Notes: a model not told the origin generated them from the sequence alone. Positions 41,714-50,586 are shown, counted from the first letter of the stretch. The stretch is DNA of 64,000 bases from Veillonella sp. (GCF_041333735.1 NZ_JBGKFB010000001.1:1560501-1624500), one strand, 5' to 3'. A program made the numbers and translations.

Positions 41714-42379
41714 TTAAATAAATTTGTTTTCTAAGGTTCCTATACCGCTTATTGAAACAGTAACTGTATCCCCTGGTTTTAACCAAGAGTATTTGCTTTC
41801 ATTTTTACCCAATACTACACCACTAGGTGTACCTGTAAATATGATGTCACCTTCCTGGAGTGTCATATAAGATGATAAAAAGGCAATAATATCATAAGGT
41901 TTAAAAATCATTTGTTCTAGTTTTGCTTGTTGACGTATTTCACCATTGACTGTTGTCGTAATAGTGGCACTTTCAAAGTCAAAATCATTAGGTGCAACAA
42001 TAGTAGGACCAATAGGGGCAAAGTTGTCTAAGGATTTACCTAGAATCCATTGGGATCCTCTAAACTGCAAGCTACGAGCTGAAACATCATTTCCAATGGT
42101 ATAGCCTAATATATGGTCTCTGGCCTGTTCACGAGATATATTTTTACCAGCCTTACCAATGACGATAACCAGTTCTCCTTCGTAATCATAATGAAGGTTT
42201 TCATCTTGAATGGGAACTATATCTTGATGTGACGCCAATGCATTAGATGTTTTCATAAAGATTTCTGGAAAATCATGTCTAGCAAGACTAGTTTCCTCTA
42301 TATGGTCTGCATAGTTTAAACCGATACAGATAATGTTTTTGGGATTAGTAATTAGGGTACGGTTAGTAGATTCTATCAT
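41714..42379 (-). CDS. fumarylacetoacetate hydrolase (FAH) family protein
   Basis: A 221-residue FAH-superfamily enzyme, the short bacterial form. Landmarks are ICIGLNYADHIEE near the start, the metal-ligand acidic stretch LHYDYEGELVIVIGK, YTIGNDVSARSLQ, GKSLDNFAPIGP and GDIIFTGTPSGVVLG. Members split or decarboxylate 3-oxo acids such as oxaloacetate or acylpyruvates; here the substrate is open. On the minus strand AAGGAGG precedes the ATG. It is transcribed toward ogt. Confidence 0.88.
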   Translation of the reverse strand: MIESTNRTLITNPKNIICIGLNYADHIEETSLARHDFPEIFMKTSNALASHQDIVPIQDENLHYDYEGELVIVIGKAGKNISREQARDHILGYTIGNDVSARSLQFRGSQWILGKSLDNFAPIGPTIVAPNDFDFESATITTTVNGEIRQQAKLEQMIFKPYDIIAFLSSYMTLQEGDIIFTGTPSGVVLGKNESKYSWLKPGDTVTVSISGIGTLENKFI

Positions 42380-42536
42380 GAGAGATACCTCCTTAAGAGA
42401 TGAGATACATATATTGTAAGTTAATTATAATATAAATCGGTATGTAAAGAATATTTTGCCGAAATAATTATATAGAGGCATTTTTGTCACATCCTGTTTG
42501 TTAAACTTAAACAAAGTAATAAAAGGAGGAGTCCCT

Positions 42537-43760
42537 ATGTATATGCATAGAAATGTGACAGATAAATTTATAGGTACCGTAGCATCTTGTGACATTATAA
42601 GTACGGGTAGCTGGTATGGTGATTTACCAGATGGCGTTCCAAAGGAAGTGAAATTAAATCGTAAAGATTACTATATTAAAGAGATACAACATATTTCTAT
42701 TAAGGAAGCCATAAGTGTTACCTATGGCATTAAATGGGAGCATATTTCAAAACCTGTAGAGGGGAAAATAGAATCCTTAACTACTAAGGAGTACTCAATT
42801 GACGAATCTAAAAAACAATATCTATTAGAGCTTATGGGGCGTAGATTTTCCGATGAAATTGACCTATATGATGAGGCTGAGTGTGCTGTCCAAGTGCAGC
42901 TCATCAACACTGAGAATCAGGAATTTATATATGAATTTCCTTTTAATAATACCCTGAGGGCCATGTCTATACTATTCAGAAAAATTCTAGGTATGTCTAC
43001 ATTACTTTTATTTGATGGAAATCGAGAAAAAGATAGAATTCAAGAGATTTATATTGAAGTGCAAAAAAATATGTACCAAGAATATGGTGACGTAAATACA
43101 TTGAATTTTAATTGGAATGAGCCGTCTATTTCCATTGATTGTAATAGTAAGCAATTTGGTCACTCTAGTCATAGTCATAGCGAGTATGTAGATAATCAAA
43201 TAATTCATCAATTGAAGCAAGATATTGACTTTCACATTGGCGAAACGCTATATAGTCTAGATTCTTTTAGTCTTAGTGAAAGTCATGACCTTGATAGAGA
43301 CCCTGCTCGTGGTGGTATAGTAACAGTACGTATTAAATGGGCGCATAAAGAAGATACATTGTTTATAGGGAATGTAACTGATCAGTATGTGCCCACTTGG
43401 TATAAAAATCTAATTAATTTTATACATGCTCATACAAGAGATAAATCTTTACAAGAGTTTTTACAATCAAATCATACATCTGATAGGAGGATTTATACGT
43501 ATTGTTCAGTATATATTTTTAAGATAAACCAGGAATTTTATTATCGTACTGATAGAAATGATATATATGAAGGAGATATTGTAAAAGTTCCGTTTGGATT
43601 CGATAATGCGGTTCGTACTGGTCGTGTAGAATCTATTTCATATCATACGCGTTACGACGTACCTTATGATTTGAAACGAACAAAATTTATTATAGATAAA
43701 GACATAGAGATTATTTATGATACCAATTGTTATAGATTTGATGATCTATATGATTTATAA
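42537..43760 (+). CDS. large protein of unknown function
   Basis: A 407-residue soluble protein that I do not recognise. The C-terminal 90 residues (FYYRTDRNDIYEGDIVKVPF then GFDN, RTGRVESISYHTRYDVPYDL) resemble the small barrel that starts PriA and similar proteins, where YRV-GDRVLVPFG-like text occurs; this is a weak, by-eye likeness. There is a His/Ser-rich patch (HSSHSHSEY) near the middle. AAAAGGAGGA precedes ATG 42537; an in-frame ORF extension upstream lacks a site. It is the last of the AT-rich unknown genes before ilvE. Confidence 0.6.
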   Translation: MYMHRNVTDKFIGTVASCDIISTGSWYGDLPDGVPKEVKLNRKDYYIKEIQHISIKEAISVTYGIKWEHISKPVEGKIESLTTKEYSIDESKKQYLLELMGRRFSDEIDLYDEAECAVQVQLINTENQEFIYEFPFNNTLRAMSILFRKILGMSTLLLFDGNREKDRIQEIYIEVQKNMYQEYGDVNTLNFNWNEPSISIDCNSKQFGHSSHSHSEYVDNQIIHQLKQDIDFHIGETLYSLDSFSLSESHDLDRDPARGGIVTVRIKWAHKEDTLFIGNVTDQYVPTWYKNLINFIHAHTRDKSLQEFLQSNHTSDRRIYTYCSVYIFKINQEFYYRTDRNDIYEGDIVKVPFGFDNAVRTGRVESISYHTRYDVPYDLKRTKFIIDKDIEIIYDTNCYRFDDLYDL

Positions 43761-43909
43761 GGTATCAATATAAATGGTATTCTATATTTTGTACTTAAGT
43801 ATACTTAACTTATTACATGTCTAATTTTTGTTCTCTATAGAATATGTTGAAATAACTTGCTCATAGTGTTAAGATTATAAGTATATTAATAAGCATGGAG
43901 GTTATTGTT

Positions 43910-44932
43910 ATGAGCAAGAATATCGATTGGGATAATCTCGGTTTTGGTTATGTAGAAACCGACTACCGTTATTTAACTACATATAAAGATGGTAAATGGG
44001 ACGAAGGCGGATTAATTACTGATGCTAACGTTGTTCTTAATGAATGTGCTGGTGTATTCCAATACGCTCAAACTGTCTTTGAAGGTTTGAAAGCATACTA
44101 CACTAAAGATGGTCACATCGTATGCTTCCGTCCAGATTTGAATGCAGTTCGTTTGAATCAATCTTGTGAACGCCTTGTAATGCCTACATTACCTGAAGGT
44201 CGTTTCCTTGAAGCTGTAAAAGAAGTTGTAAAAGCAAACAAAGACTTTGTTCCTCCTTATGGTTATGGTGCAAGCCTTTATATTCGTCCATACATGATGG
44301 GTACAAACTCCGTTATCGGTGTAAAACCTGCAGATGAATATCAATTCCGTGTATTTACTACACCAGTAGGCCCTTACTTCAAAGGTGGCGCTAAACCAAT
44401 CAAAATTCGTATCACTGATTTTGATCGTGCAGCTCCTCATGGTACTGGTCATATTAAAGCTGGTTTGAATTATGCTATGAGTTTGTATGCTATCACTGAT
44501 GCTCATAACAAAGGTTATGCAGAAAACATGTACCTTGATGCGGCTACTCGTACACATGTAGAAGAAACTGGTGGTGCGAACTTTATCTTCATCACTAAAG
44601 ATGGTAAATTAGTAACGCCTAAATCCGATAGTATTTTGCCATCCATTACACGTCGTTCTTTGATGTATGTAGCAGAACATTACCTTGGTATGACTGTAGA
44701 GCATCGCCCTGTTCATAAAGATGAATTAAAAGACTTTGCTGAAATGGGTCTTTGTGGTACAGCAGCTGTTATTTCTCCAGTAGGTCAAATTGATACTCTA
44801 GAAGGCACGATTAATGTACCGGCTGGTATGGATGATATGGGTCCTATCACTAAAAAATTATATGATACATTACTTGGCATTCAACATGGTGAAATTGAAG
44901 CTCCTGAAGGCTGGGTAGTTAAAATTTGCTAA
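43910..44932 (+). CDS. ilvE: branched-chain amino acid aminotransferase
   Basis: IlvE transfers the amino group between glutamate and the keto acids of leucine, isoleucine and valine. The 340-residue fold-type IV PLP enzyme has the cofactor lysine K183 in TGHIKAGLNYA, YIRPYMMGT near 125, and ETGGANFIFI with GTAAVISPVG toward the end. GGAGG at 43897-43901 lies eight bases before ATG 43910; a start at 43895 would overlap that site. It is a single gene closed by a strong terminator. Confidence 0.93.
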   Translation: MSKNIDWDNLGFGYVETDYRYLTTYKDGKWDEGGLITDANVVLNECAGVFQYAQTVFEGLKAYYTKDGHIVCFRPDLNAVRLNQSCERLVMPTLPEGRFLEAVKEVVKANKDFVPPYGYGASLYIRPYMMGTNSVIGVKPADEYQFRVFTTPVGPYFKGGAKPIKIRITDFDRAAPHGTGHIKAGLNYAMSLYAITDAHNKGYAENMYLDAATRTHVEETGGANFIFITKDGKLVTPKSDSILPSITRRSLMYVAEHYLGMTVEHRPVHKDELKDFAEMGLCGTAAVISPVGQIDTLEGTINVPAGMDDMGPITKKLYDTLLGIQHGEIEAPEGWVVKIC

Positions 44933-44981
44933 TCTTTTAATAGATTAATGTAGTAGATTATATAATTTATCACGTAAATAG

Positions 44982-45015
44982 AAATGGCATCTATCGTTGG
45001 ATAGATGCCATTTTT
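44982..45015. terminator. bidirectional terminator between ilvE and the thioesterase gene
   Basis: AAATGGCATCTATC, loop GTTG, GATAGATGCCATTT plus T bases: a perfect 14-bp stem between two converging genes. Confidence 0.93.
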
Positions 45016-45089
45016 GTCTTATTTTGTTATATTAAATTAGAGATTAGGGTATTGTAAAATTAGTTATAGACTATTATTAAAACTAGTTA

Positions 45090-45482
45090 TTAGTTAGATT
45101 TTGCACGACTTACTACTTTAGCCATGAATTTTTCGTTATTAATAACAAATCGTTCATGAGTTCCACGACCAATGATACCAACGCCGTCAGATGCTTCAAT
45201 ATCAAAGGTTATTTTACGTCCTTCTACAGCACTAACTGTAGCTTTAGCAGTTACTGTTGCACCAAGTGGAGTAGGGGCTTCATGAGTAATGGATAGAGCG
45301 ATACCTACAGTGCCTTCGCCATCTTCTAAATATGGTTGTACTGCTGCTTGTGCTGCTTCTTCCATTAATGCACACATAGCTGGTGTGGCAAAGACCTCTA
45401 AAGAACCGGATTTCATTGTTTTAGCAATATTAGATTCTGTAACTGTTACAGTCGCTGTAGCTGTTTGACCTGCTGATACCAT
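45090..45482 (-). CDS. thioesterase family protein (FlK-like hotdog)
   Basis: A 130-residue single hotdog-fold protein similar to the fluoroacetyl-CoA thioesterase FlK group: FATPAMCALMEEAAQAAVQP for the catalytic helix, VGIALSITHEAPTPLGATVT, and GRGTHERFVIN near the C-terminus. Members hydrolyse small acyl-CoAs; actual use of fluoroacetyl-CoA is unlikely to be its normal task. On the minus strand GAAGGT precedes the ATG. It diverges from the VTT membrane gene across a repeat-rich gap. Confidence 0.8.
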   Translation of the reverse strand: MVSAGQTATATVTVTESNIAKTMKSGSLEVFATPAMCALMEEAAQAAVQPYLEDGEGTVGIALSITHEAPTPLGATVTAKATVSAVEGRKITFDIEASDGVGIIGRGTHERFVINNEKFMAKVVSRAKSN

Positions 45483-45568
45483 AATATACCTTCTTTCATT
45501 AAGAATATTCTCGTTATAATAGTATTATACATCTTTCGATAATTTTTATGCTAATGCTATTATACATA

Positions 45569-45624
45569 TTTTATAGATACTACCAGTTAAAAGTAATTAT
45601 TTTTAACTGGTAGTATCTATAAAA
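45569..45624. repeat. 24-bp perfect inverted repeat
   Basis: The arm at 45569-45592 (reading TTTTATAGATACTACCAGTT then AAAA) is the exact reverse complement of 45601-45624, separated by 8 bases. It lies between divergently transcribed genes, so it is not placed as a terminator. It could be a cruciform, a paired operator or a miniature mobile element. Confidence 0.85.
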
Positions 45625-45812
45625 CTAGCCTATATAACTTATAATCCTAATATTTTTAACTGGTGGTAATTGAAAAATAGCATATAAAAGTATGAATGGT
45701 AATAAAAAGTATGAATGGTAATATTTTAACGGGTAGTAATTAAAAAATAACATATGAAAGTTCTAATGATAATATTTTTGATTGGTAGTAATTAGATAAA
45801 TAGAATGTTTAG
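45594..45812. repeat. degenerate tandem repeats of about 50-70 bp
   Basis: Four imperfect units, beginning near 45594, 45648, 45719 and 45770, share TAATATTTTTAACTGGTAGT and, in the middle units, a CATATnAAAGT tail. The right arm of the 24-bp inverted repeat is the first unit. No ORF crosses them. They fill most of the 400-base gap between the thioesterase and VTT genes. Confidence 0.75.
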
Positions 45813-45843
45813 ATTCTTACTTATAACAGTTCTATAGAATCCG

Positions 45844-45852
45844 TGATATAAT
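45844..45852 (+). promoter_or_regulatory. extended -10 promoter for the VTT gene
   Basis: TGATATAAT is a perfect extended -10 (TGnTATAAT), 31 bases before the ATG at 45883. It follows directly on the tandem repeats. No strong -35 is present, as is usual for this promoter type. Confidence 0.65.
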
Positions 45853-45882
45853 GGAACTAGTTTTTTATAAAACGAGGTATAT

Positions 45883-46620
45883 ATGAGTACAAGAAAATTA
45901 AAGCCTTCTGGTGAAGGTTGGGTACAGTTAATAGCAGGCCTTGGTTTTGTCATTCTATTAATTGCCATCAATATAGTAGACCCTACATTTTATCCAACTA
46001 TGTGGCATTTAGCGACGAGTGGATCCATGGATGAAATAGCAGAGTATATTCAAGGCTTTGGCCCTATGGCCATGGTCGTAAGTATGCTTCTCGATATTTT
46101 TGTTAATGCTGTTGGTTTCTTACCATCCATATTTATATCTACCGCAAATGGTTTAGTATTTGGTATGTGGCCAGGCATAATTATTTCTTGGCTTGCAGAA
46201 ACAATTGGTGTAGTCATTAGCTTTTATATTATGCGTTACTTCTTGCGTGATACAGCAGATAAGTTGATTGCTAAGAGTACGGTATTGATGAAAGTAGATG
46301 ATTTCTCTGGTAAAAACGGTTTTGTGGTCATGTTATTTGCACGATCCTTACCATATTTTCCATCTGGTGTTATTACAGCATTAGGTGCTATTAGTAAGAT
46401 TAAACCGAGAGACTACATCTTAGCAAATTTAATTGGTAAATTCCCATCTACAGCTCTTGAAGTTGCTATTGGTACAGATATTGTAAACTTCCAAGAGAAT
46501 ATGGGGCGATTAGGAATTATTGTTCTTGTTGCAGGTGTTGTATACTTCATTCTTTGGAAAGTATATAAGAACTATATTAATAAGAAGAATGCTGAACAAG
46601 AACATGATCCTAATGCGTAA
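45883..46620 (+). CDS. VTT (DedA/TVP38-TMEM64) family membrane protein
   Basis: A 245-residue protein with about six hydrophobic segments and the VTT/SNARE-associated pattern: FVNAVGFLPSIFISTANGLV then FG, AETIGVVISFYIMRYFLRD, and VVMLFARSLPYFPSGVITAL then GA. Related DedA and TVP38 proteins act in lipid flipping and membrane homeostasis. Its precise role is unknown. CGAGGT precedes the ATG. Repeats of one family lie on both sides of the gene. Confidence 0.85.
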   Translation: MSTRKLKPSGEGWVQLIAGLGFVILLIAINIVDPTFYPTMWHLATSGSMDEIAEYIQGFGPMAMVVSMLLDIFVNAVGFLPSIFISTANGLVFGMWPGIIISWLAETIGVVISFYIMRYFLRDTADKLIAKSTVLMKVDDFSGKNGFVVMLFARSLPYFPSGVITALGAISKIKPRDYILANLIGKFPSTALEVAIGTDIVNFQENMGRLGIIVLVAGVVYFILWKVYKNYINKKNAEQEHDPNA

Positions 46621-46633
46621 TTTTTTAACGTAG

Positions 46634-46665
46634 TAATATTTTTAACTTAGTATATATGAAAGAGG
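46634..46665. repeat. outlying copy of the 45.6-kb repeat
   Basis: GTAATATTTTTAACTTAGTA and TATATGAAAG resemble the tandem units at 45594-45812. It lies between the VTT gene and the aminotransferase, so the repeat family brackets the VTT gene. Confidence 0.55.
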
Positions 46666-46672
46666 CGATTGT

Positions 46673-47866
46673 ATGAGTTTTTCTCTTCCTGAACGTGTCA
46701 CTTTAAAAGGTCCAAATTTTATTCGCGAAGTATTTGAACGTGGTGTAGGCGTAGAAGGTTTTATCAGCTTTGGTATTGGCAATCCAGCGCCAGAAGCGAT
46801 TCCTGTGGAAATCATTGAAAAGGCATTCGATGAAGTAGTTCATTCCAATCCAATGAGCTTATTACAATATGGCCCAATGCAAGGTGATGCACGTTTAGCA
46901 GAATTAACATTAGATCGTCTTGTAAAAGCACATAAGATGAATCCAGAAGGACAAGGCCTTATTATTTCTAATGGTGCAGGTCAATTATTAGGTCTTGTGC
47001 CAATTACTGTATTGGAACCTGGCGACGAAGTATACATGGATGAATTTACTTTCACAAGTGCTATCAATTCTGTACGCAACATGGGCGGTAAAGCATTAGG
47101 TATTAAGACTGATGAGTACGGCATGATTCCTAGTGAATTAGAAAAAGCCGCTCAGTCTGGTAAGGGTAAATATATTTATCTAATTCCTAATTTCCAAAAT
47201 CCTACAGGTATTACAATGCCATTGGAACGCCGTAAAGAAATTTATGCCATTGCTTCTAAATATGATTTATTCATCTATGAAGATGATCCATATGGTGAAA
47301 TTCGTTTCGCTGGTGAATACATTCCAACATTTAAATCTTTTGATACTGAAAATCGTGTTCTATATGCAGGTTCGTATTCGAAGACATTATCTGCAGGCTT
47401 ACGCGTAGGTTTCCTATTTGGCCCAGCAAAGGTAATCGAAGCTATCCAAGCTTTAAAGAATAATACAGCTGGTCAAATGCCATTAGTTACACAAAAGGTG
47501 GTAGCTAAAGTTCTTGATACAATCGATTATGATTCGCATTTAGAAAATGTACGTAAAGTATATAAGACTAAATGTGAAGCTTTGCTTAATGCATTTAATA
47601 AGTACGCAAGTTCTAAGGTTAAGTTAACACAGCCTACAGGTGGCATGTTTGTATGGATGACGATGCCTGAGGATGTAGACTGTGACGAATTCTTCGAAGC
47701 ATGTATGAACCGTAACGTAGGGATTATTAAGTGTGGTGCCTTTGCGGCTGATGGAGCAGGGGAAGGTCATGCATTCCGCTTAAGCTATACAGTACCAACA
47801 GTAGAAGAAATCACAAAGGGCATGGAAATTCTCGGTGCCTTAACCAAAGAGTTCTGTGGCGAGTAA
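46673..47866 (+). CDS. PLP-dependent class I aminotransferase (2-aminoadipate/LysN-like)
   Basis: A 397-residue fold-type I aminotransferase. Landmarks are LLQYGPMQGDARL near 63, NPTGITMP near 176 and IYEDDPYGE near 201. The PLP lysine is K237 in SYSKTLSAGLRVG, and the C-terminal FRLSYT holds the carboxylate-binding arginine. The overall pattern fits the 2-aminoadipate/aromatic transaminase group related to MocR C-terminal domains, but there is no DNA-binding domain. The exact substrate is not determined. AAAGAGG precedes the ATG. Confidence 0.85.
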   Translation: MSFSLPERVTLKGPNFIREVFERGVGVEGFISFGIGNPAPEAIPVEIIEKAFDEVVHSNPMSLLQYGPMQGDARLAELTLDRLVKAHKMNPEGQGLIISNGAGQLLGLVPITVLEPGDEVYMDEFTFTSAINSVRNMGGKALGIKTDEYGMIPSELEKAAQSGKGKYIYLIPNFQNPTGITMPLERRKEIYAIASKYDLFIYEDDPYGEIRFAGEYIPTFKSFDTENRVLYAGSYSKTLSAGLRVGFLFGPAKVIEAIQALKNNTAGQMPLVTQKVVAKVLDTIDYDSHLENVRKVYKTKCEALLNAFNKYASSKVKLTQPTGGMFVWMTMPEDVDCDEFFEACMNRNVGIIKCGAFAADGAGEGHAFRLSYTVPTVEEITKGMEILGALTKEFCGE

Positions 47867-47870
47867 TATA

Positions 47871-47900
47871 TTGATAAAGTTTGATATGACATGATACAAT
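47871..47900 (+). promoter_or_regulatory. promoter for the Mrp gene
   Basis: TTGATA at 47871-47876, an 18-base spacer and TACAAT at 47895-47900 preceded by TGA (extended -10). It begins just after the aminotransferase stop and leaves an untranslated leader of about 80 bases. Confidence 0.7.
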
Positions 47901-47906
47901 GTAACA

Positions 47907-47925
47907 GTAGATACAGTGTATCTAC
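47907..47925. promoter_or_regulatory. perfect 19-bp palindrome at the Mrp transcription start
   Basis: GTAGATACAGTGTATCTAC has exact 9-base arms around one central base. It starts 7 bases after the -10 box, so it covers the expected start site, a usual place for a repressor operator. It could also act as a 5' hairpin on the message. The binding factor is unknown. Confidence 0.55.
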
Positions 47926-47989
47926 CATATAGAATAAAAGTTTTACATATAGATGTGAGGTAGTTCCTCAAAGAAAGTAGGTGTTTACT

Positions 47990-48823
47990 ATGGGTTGCGG
48001 TAGCAGCAGTGATTGTGGCGGATGCCCATCTAAATCTTCTGGTTGCGGTGGCGGCGCTCCTCAACAACCTCAAGATCTTACAGCTCCATTACACGAGCTT
48101 AGTTCTGTTAAACATGTAATCGGCGTAGTATCCGGTAAAGGTGGCGTAGGTAAATCCTCCGTTACAAGCTTAATGGCTATTACTATGGCGCGTAAAGGTT
48201 ACAAAGTTGGTATCCTCGATGCAGATATTACAGGTCCTTCTATTCCTAAAATGTTTGGTATCAAGGAAAAAGCATATGCTGACGAAATTGGTATGTATCC
48301 TGTAAAATCTAAAGGCGGCATTGACGTTATGTCTGTTAACCTCCTTTTGGAAAACGATACAGATCCTGTTTTATGGCGTGGTCCTATTTTAGGCAATGTG
48401 GTAAAACAATTCTATAGTGATGTTATTTGGAAAGACATCGATTATTTATTCGTTGATATGCCGCCAGGAACAGGTGACGTAGCAATTACTGTATATCAAT
48501 CTTTGAAATTGGATGGTATTATCATTGTTACATCTCCTCAAGACTTGGTATCCATGATTGTTGAAAAAGCAGTTAAGATGGCTGATTTAATGCAAGTGCC
48601 TATTATTGGTGTAGTGGAAAACTACTCTTACTTCCATTGCCCAGATAATGGTAAGGATTATCAAATCTTTGGTGAAAGCCACATTGAAGAAATCCTTCAA
48701 AAATACGGTCTATTATTGTTGAATCGTTTGCCAATTGATCCAACTATTGCAAATCTTTGTGATAAAGGTGATATTGAAGCTATCGAGAAAACAAACTTAG
48801 AAAACGTATCTTTACCAGAATAG
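47990..48823 (+). CDS. Mrp/NBP35 family iron-sulfur carrier ATPase
   Basis: A 277-residue P-loop protein of the Mrp/ApbC family, which assembles and delivers Fe-S clusters. A cysteine-rich N-terminal tail (C3, C9, C12, C19 within the first 20 residues) recalls the NBP35 type. The deviant Walker A GKGGVGKSS lies at 49-57, and VDMPPGTGDVA in the middle. The usual C-terminal CxxC is here C217-P-D-N, with the second cysteine absent. AAAGTAGGT precedes ATG 47990; an in-frame GTG at 47981 overlaps it. Confidence 0.88.
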   Translation: MGCGSSSDCGGCPSKSSGCGGGAPQQPQDLTAPLHELSSVKHVIGVVSGKGGVGKSSVTSLMAITMARKGYKVGILDADITGPSIPKMFGIKEKAYADEIGMYPVKSKGGIDVMSVNLLLENDTDPVLWRGPILGNVVKQFYSDVIWKDIDYLFVDMPPGTGDVAITVYQSLKLDGIIIVTSPQDLVSMIVEKAVKMADLMQVPIIGVVENYSYFHCPDNGKDYQIFGESHIEEILQKYGLLLLNRLPIDPTIANLCDKGDIEAIEKTNLENVSLPE

Positions 48824-48838
48824 GATTTATATGTTAAT

Positions 48839-48875
48839 GAAAGCTGTGCATACCTCGTGATGCACAGCTTTTTTT
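48839..48875 (+). terminator. terminator after the Mrp gene
   Basis: GAAAGCTGTGCAT (48839-48851) pairs with ATGCACAGCTTT (48860-48871) around a CCTCGTG-type loop, with seven T bases. Confidence 0.93.
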
Positions 48876-49068
48876 CATTTCTTTTTATGATGTAATATAT
48901 TATATTTATTATAAGAAGAAATAATTATATATCTCACTTCACATACTACTGATATATACTGAAGACACCGTAGGATAGGGGGCTACTGTGTGTTTATAGT
49001 CACCTTGCGATGCCTTGGTATTTCAGCGGTTATATATTTTAGTTTTTTCCTATGTAGGAGGTATGTGT

Positions 49069-50469
49069 ATGAAAAAACTGTTAAACTGGATTATTCCAGC
49101 GGTCTTTGGTATAGGCCTATGGTTTATTCCGACACCAGAGGGGTTAACACCTCAATCTTGGCATTTATTCGCCATCTTTGTGGCTACAATCGTAGGCTTT
49201 ATTACTCAGCCATTACCGATTGGTGGCGTATCCATCGTTGTGATTACTGTGGCAGCTTTGACTGGTACTTTGAAAATCGGTGAAGCTATCTCGGGTTTTG
49301 CTAACTCTGCTATTTGGCTAATCGTAGGTGCGTTCTTATTCTCTCGTGGCTTTATTAAAACTGGTTTGGGGAAACGTATTGCATATAATTTGATTGCTGC
49401 TTTTGGTAGTAGCTCCTTACGTTTAGCTTATGCATTAGCTTTATCTGATCTAATTTTGGCTCCAGCAACTCCATCCAACACAGCTCGTGTAGGTGGTGTT
49501 ATTATGCCGATTACTACTAGCTTGGCAAAAGCGTTCGGTTCTGAACCTCAAGATGGTCCTCGTAAAATTGGTTCCTTCTTGATGCAATCTATTTATCAAG
49601 TTAATACAATTACATCTGCTATGTTCCAAACATCCATGGCTGGTAACACATTGGTTGCAGCATTGGCGCTTCAATCTTTTGGTATTGGTATCACATGGGG
49701 TGATTGGGCTATGGCTGCCATCGTGCCAGGTATTATTGCATTGATCATTATGCCGTACTTTATTTACAAAGTATATCCACCTGAAATTACAGATGCCCGC
49801 GAAGCACAACAAATGATTAAAGAAGAGTTAAAAGGCCTTGGTAAAATGTCTTTCCAAGAATGGGTTATGCTAGGCGTATTTGTTTTGGCTTTAGTTTTAT
49901 GGGCTACTTCTCAATTTACTAAAATTGATGCTACAACTGTTGCATTCTTAGGTATTTCTATTTTGCTTGCTACAAGTGTTCTTGTATGGGACGATGTTAA
50001 AAGTGAAAAAGGTGCTTGGGATACATTAGTTTGGATGGGTACATTAATGGGCTTTGCCGGTTTCTTGTCCAAATTGGGCTTCATCAAATGGGCAACAGTA
50101 CTTGTAGGCGGTTATATTCCAGAAGGATCTTGGATTATTGCCTTCGTTATAGCTGTACTTATTAATACATATTCCCACTATGTATTCGCATCTTTAACTG
50201 CACATATTTCTGCAATGTTCGTAGCATTCTCTGCAATTGCTATCTCTGCAGGTGCACCACCAATGTTGACATTGTTGATGATTGCATTCACATCTAACTT
50301 GTGTATGTCTTTGACTCACTATGCTGCAGGTCCATCTCCTGTAATCTTCAATACTGGTTATGTTCCTCAAAATACATGGTGGAAACTAGGTTTCTTCGCA
50401 TCCGTAATCAACTTAATTATCTTTATGGGCCTTGGTTCCGTATGGATGAAAGCAATCGGTATGTGGTAA
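49069..50469 (+). CDS. DASS family anion:sodium symporter or antiporter (CitT/DctA-like)
   Basis: A 466-residue transporter with about twelve to fourteen membrane segments of the divalent anion:sodium symporter (SLC13/CitT) family. The two conserved substrate motifs are present as LAPATPSNTARVGG in the first half and NLCMSLTHYAAGPSPV in the second. Likely substrates are C4-dicarboxylates, 2-oxoglutarate, citrate or tartrate. TAGGAGG at 49055-49061 supports ATG 49069; ATG 49063 is too close. C4-dicarboxylate exchange would suit an organism with pyruvate carboxylase nearby, but that is inference. Confidence 0.88.
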   Translation: MKKLLNWIIPAVFGIGLWFIPTPEGLTPQSWHLFAIFVATIVGFITQPLPIGGVSIVVITVAALTGTLKIGEAISGFANSAIWLIVGAFLFSRGFIKTGLGKRIAYNLIAAFGSSSLRLAYALALSDLILAPATPSNTARVGGVIMPITTSLAKAFGSEPQDGPRKIGSFLMQSIYQVNTITSAMFQTSMAGNTLVAALALQSFGIGITWGDWAMAAIVPGIIALIIMPYFIYKVYPPEITDAREAQQMIKEELKGLGKMSFQEWVMLGVFVLALVLWATSQFTKIDATTVAFLGISILLATSVLVWDDVKSEKGAWDTLVWMGTLMGFAGFLSKLGFIKWATVLVGGYIPEGSWIIAFVIAVLINTYSHYVFASLTAHISAMFVAFSAIAISAGAPPMLTLLMIAFTSNLCMSLTHYAAGPSPVIFNTGYVPQNTWWKLGFFASVINLIIFMGLGSVWMKAIGMW

Positions 50470-50557
50470 GACCAGATATCCAGAATTTTATATACTTGTA
50501 ATACATTAAAAACTATATATGTCATAGTTTGATTATAGTGTGGTTACAAAATATACG

Positions 50558-50586
50558 AAAAGCCGTCCCCTTTGGGGCGGCTTTTT
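50558..50586 (+). terminator. terminator after the DASS transporter
   Basis: AAAAGCCGTCCCC, loop TTT, GGGGCGGCTTTTTT: a GC-rich stem with one bulged T in the left arm and a strong U run. Confidence 0.93.

Noticed and set aside
47956..47970. Second short hairpin (TGAGG-TAGTT-CCTCA) in the mrp leader
   Set aside because: A 5-bp stem is too short to support a regulatory claim.
48990..49283. Plus-strand ORF overlapping the start of the DASS transporter
   Set aside because: It is a different frame over the transporter's first membrane segments, with no ribosome site. The transporter frame has a strong site and conserved motifs.
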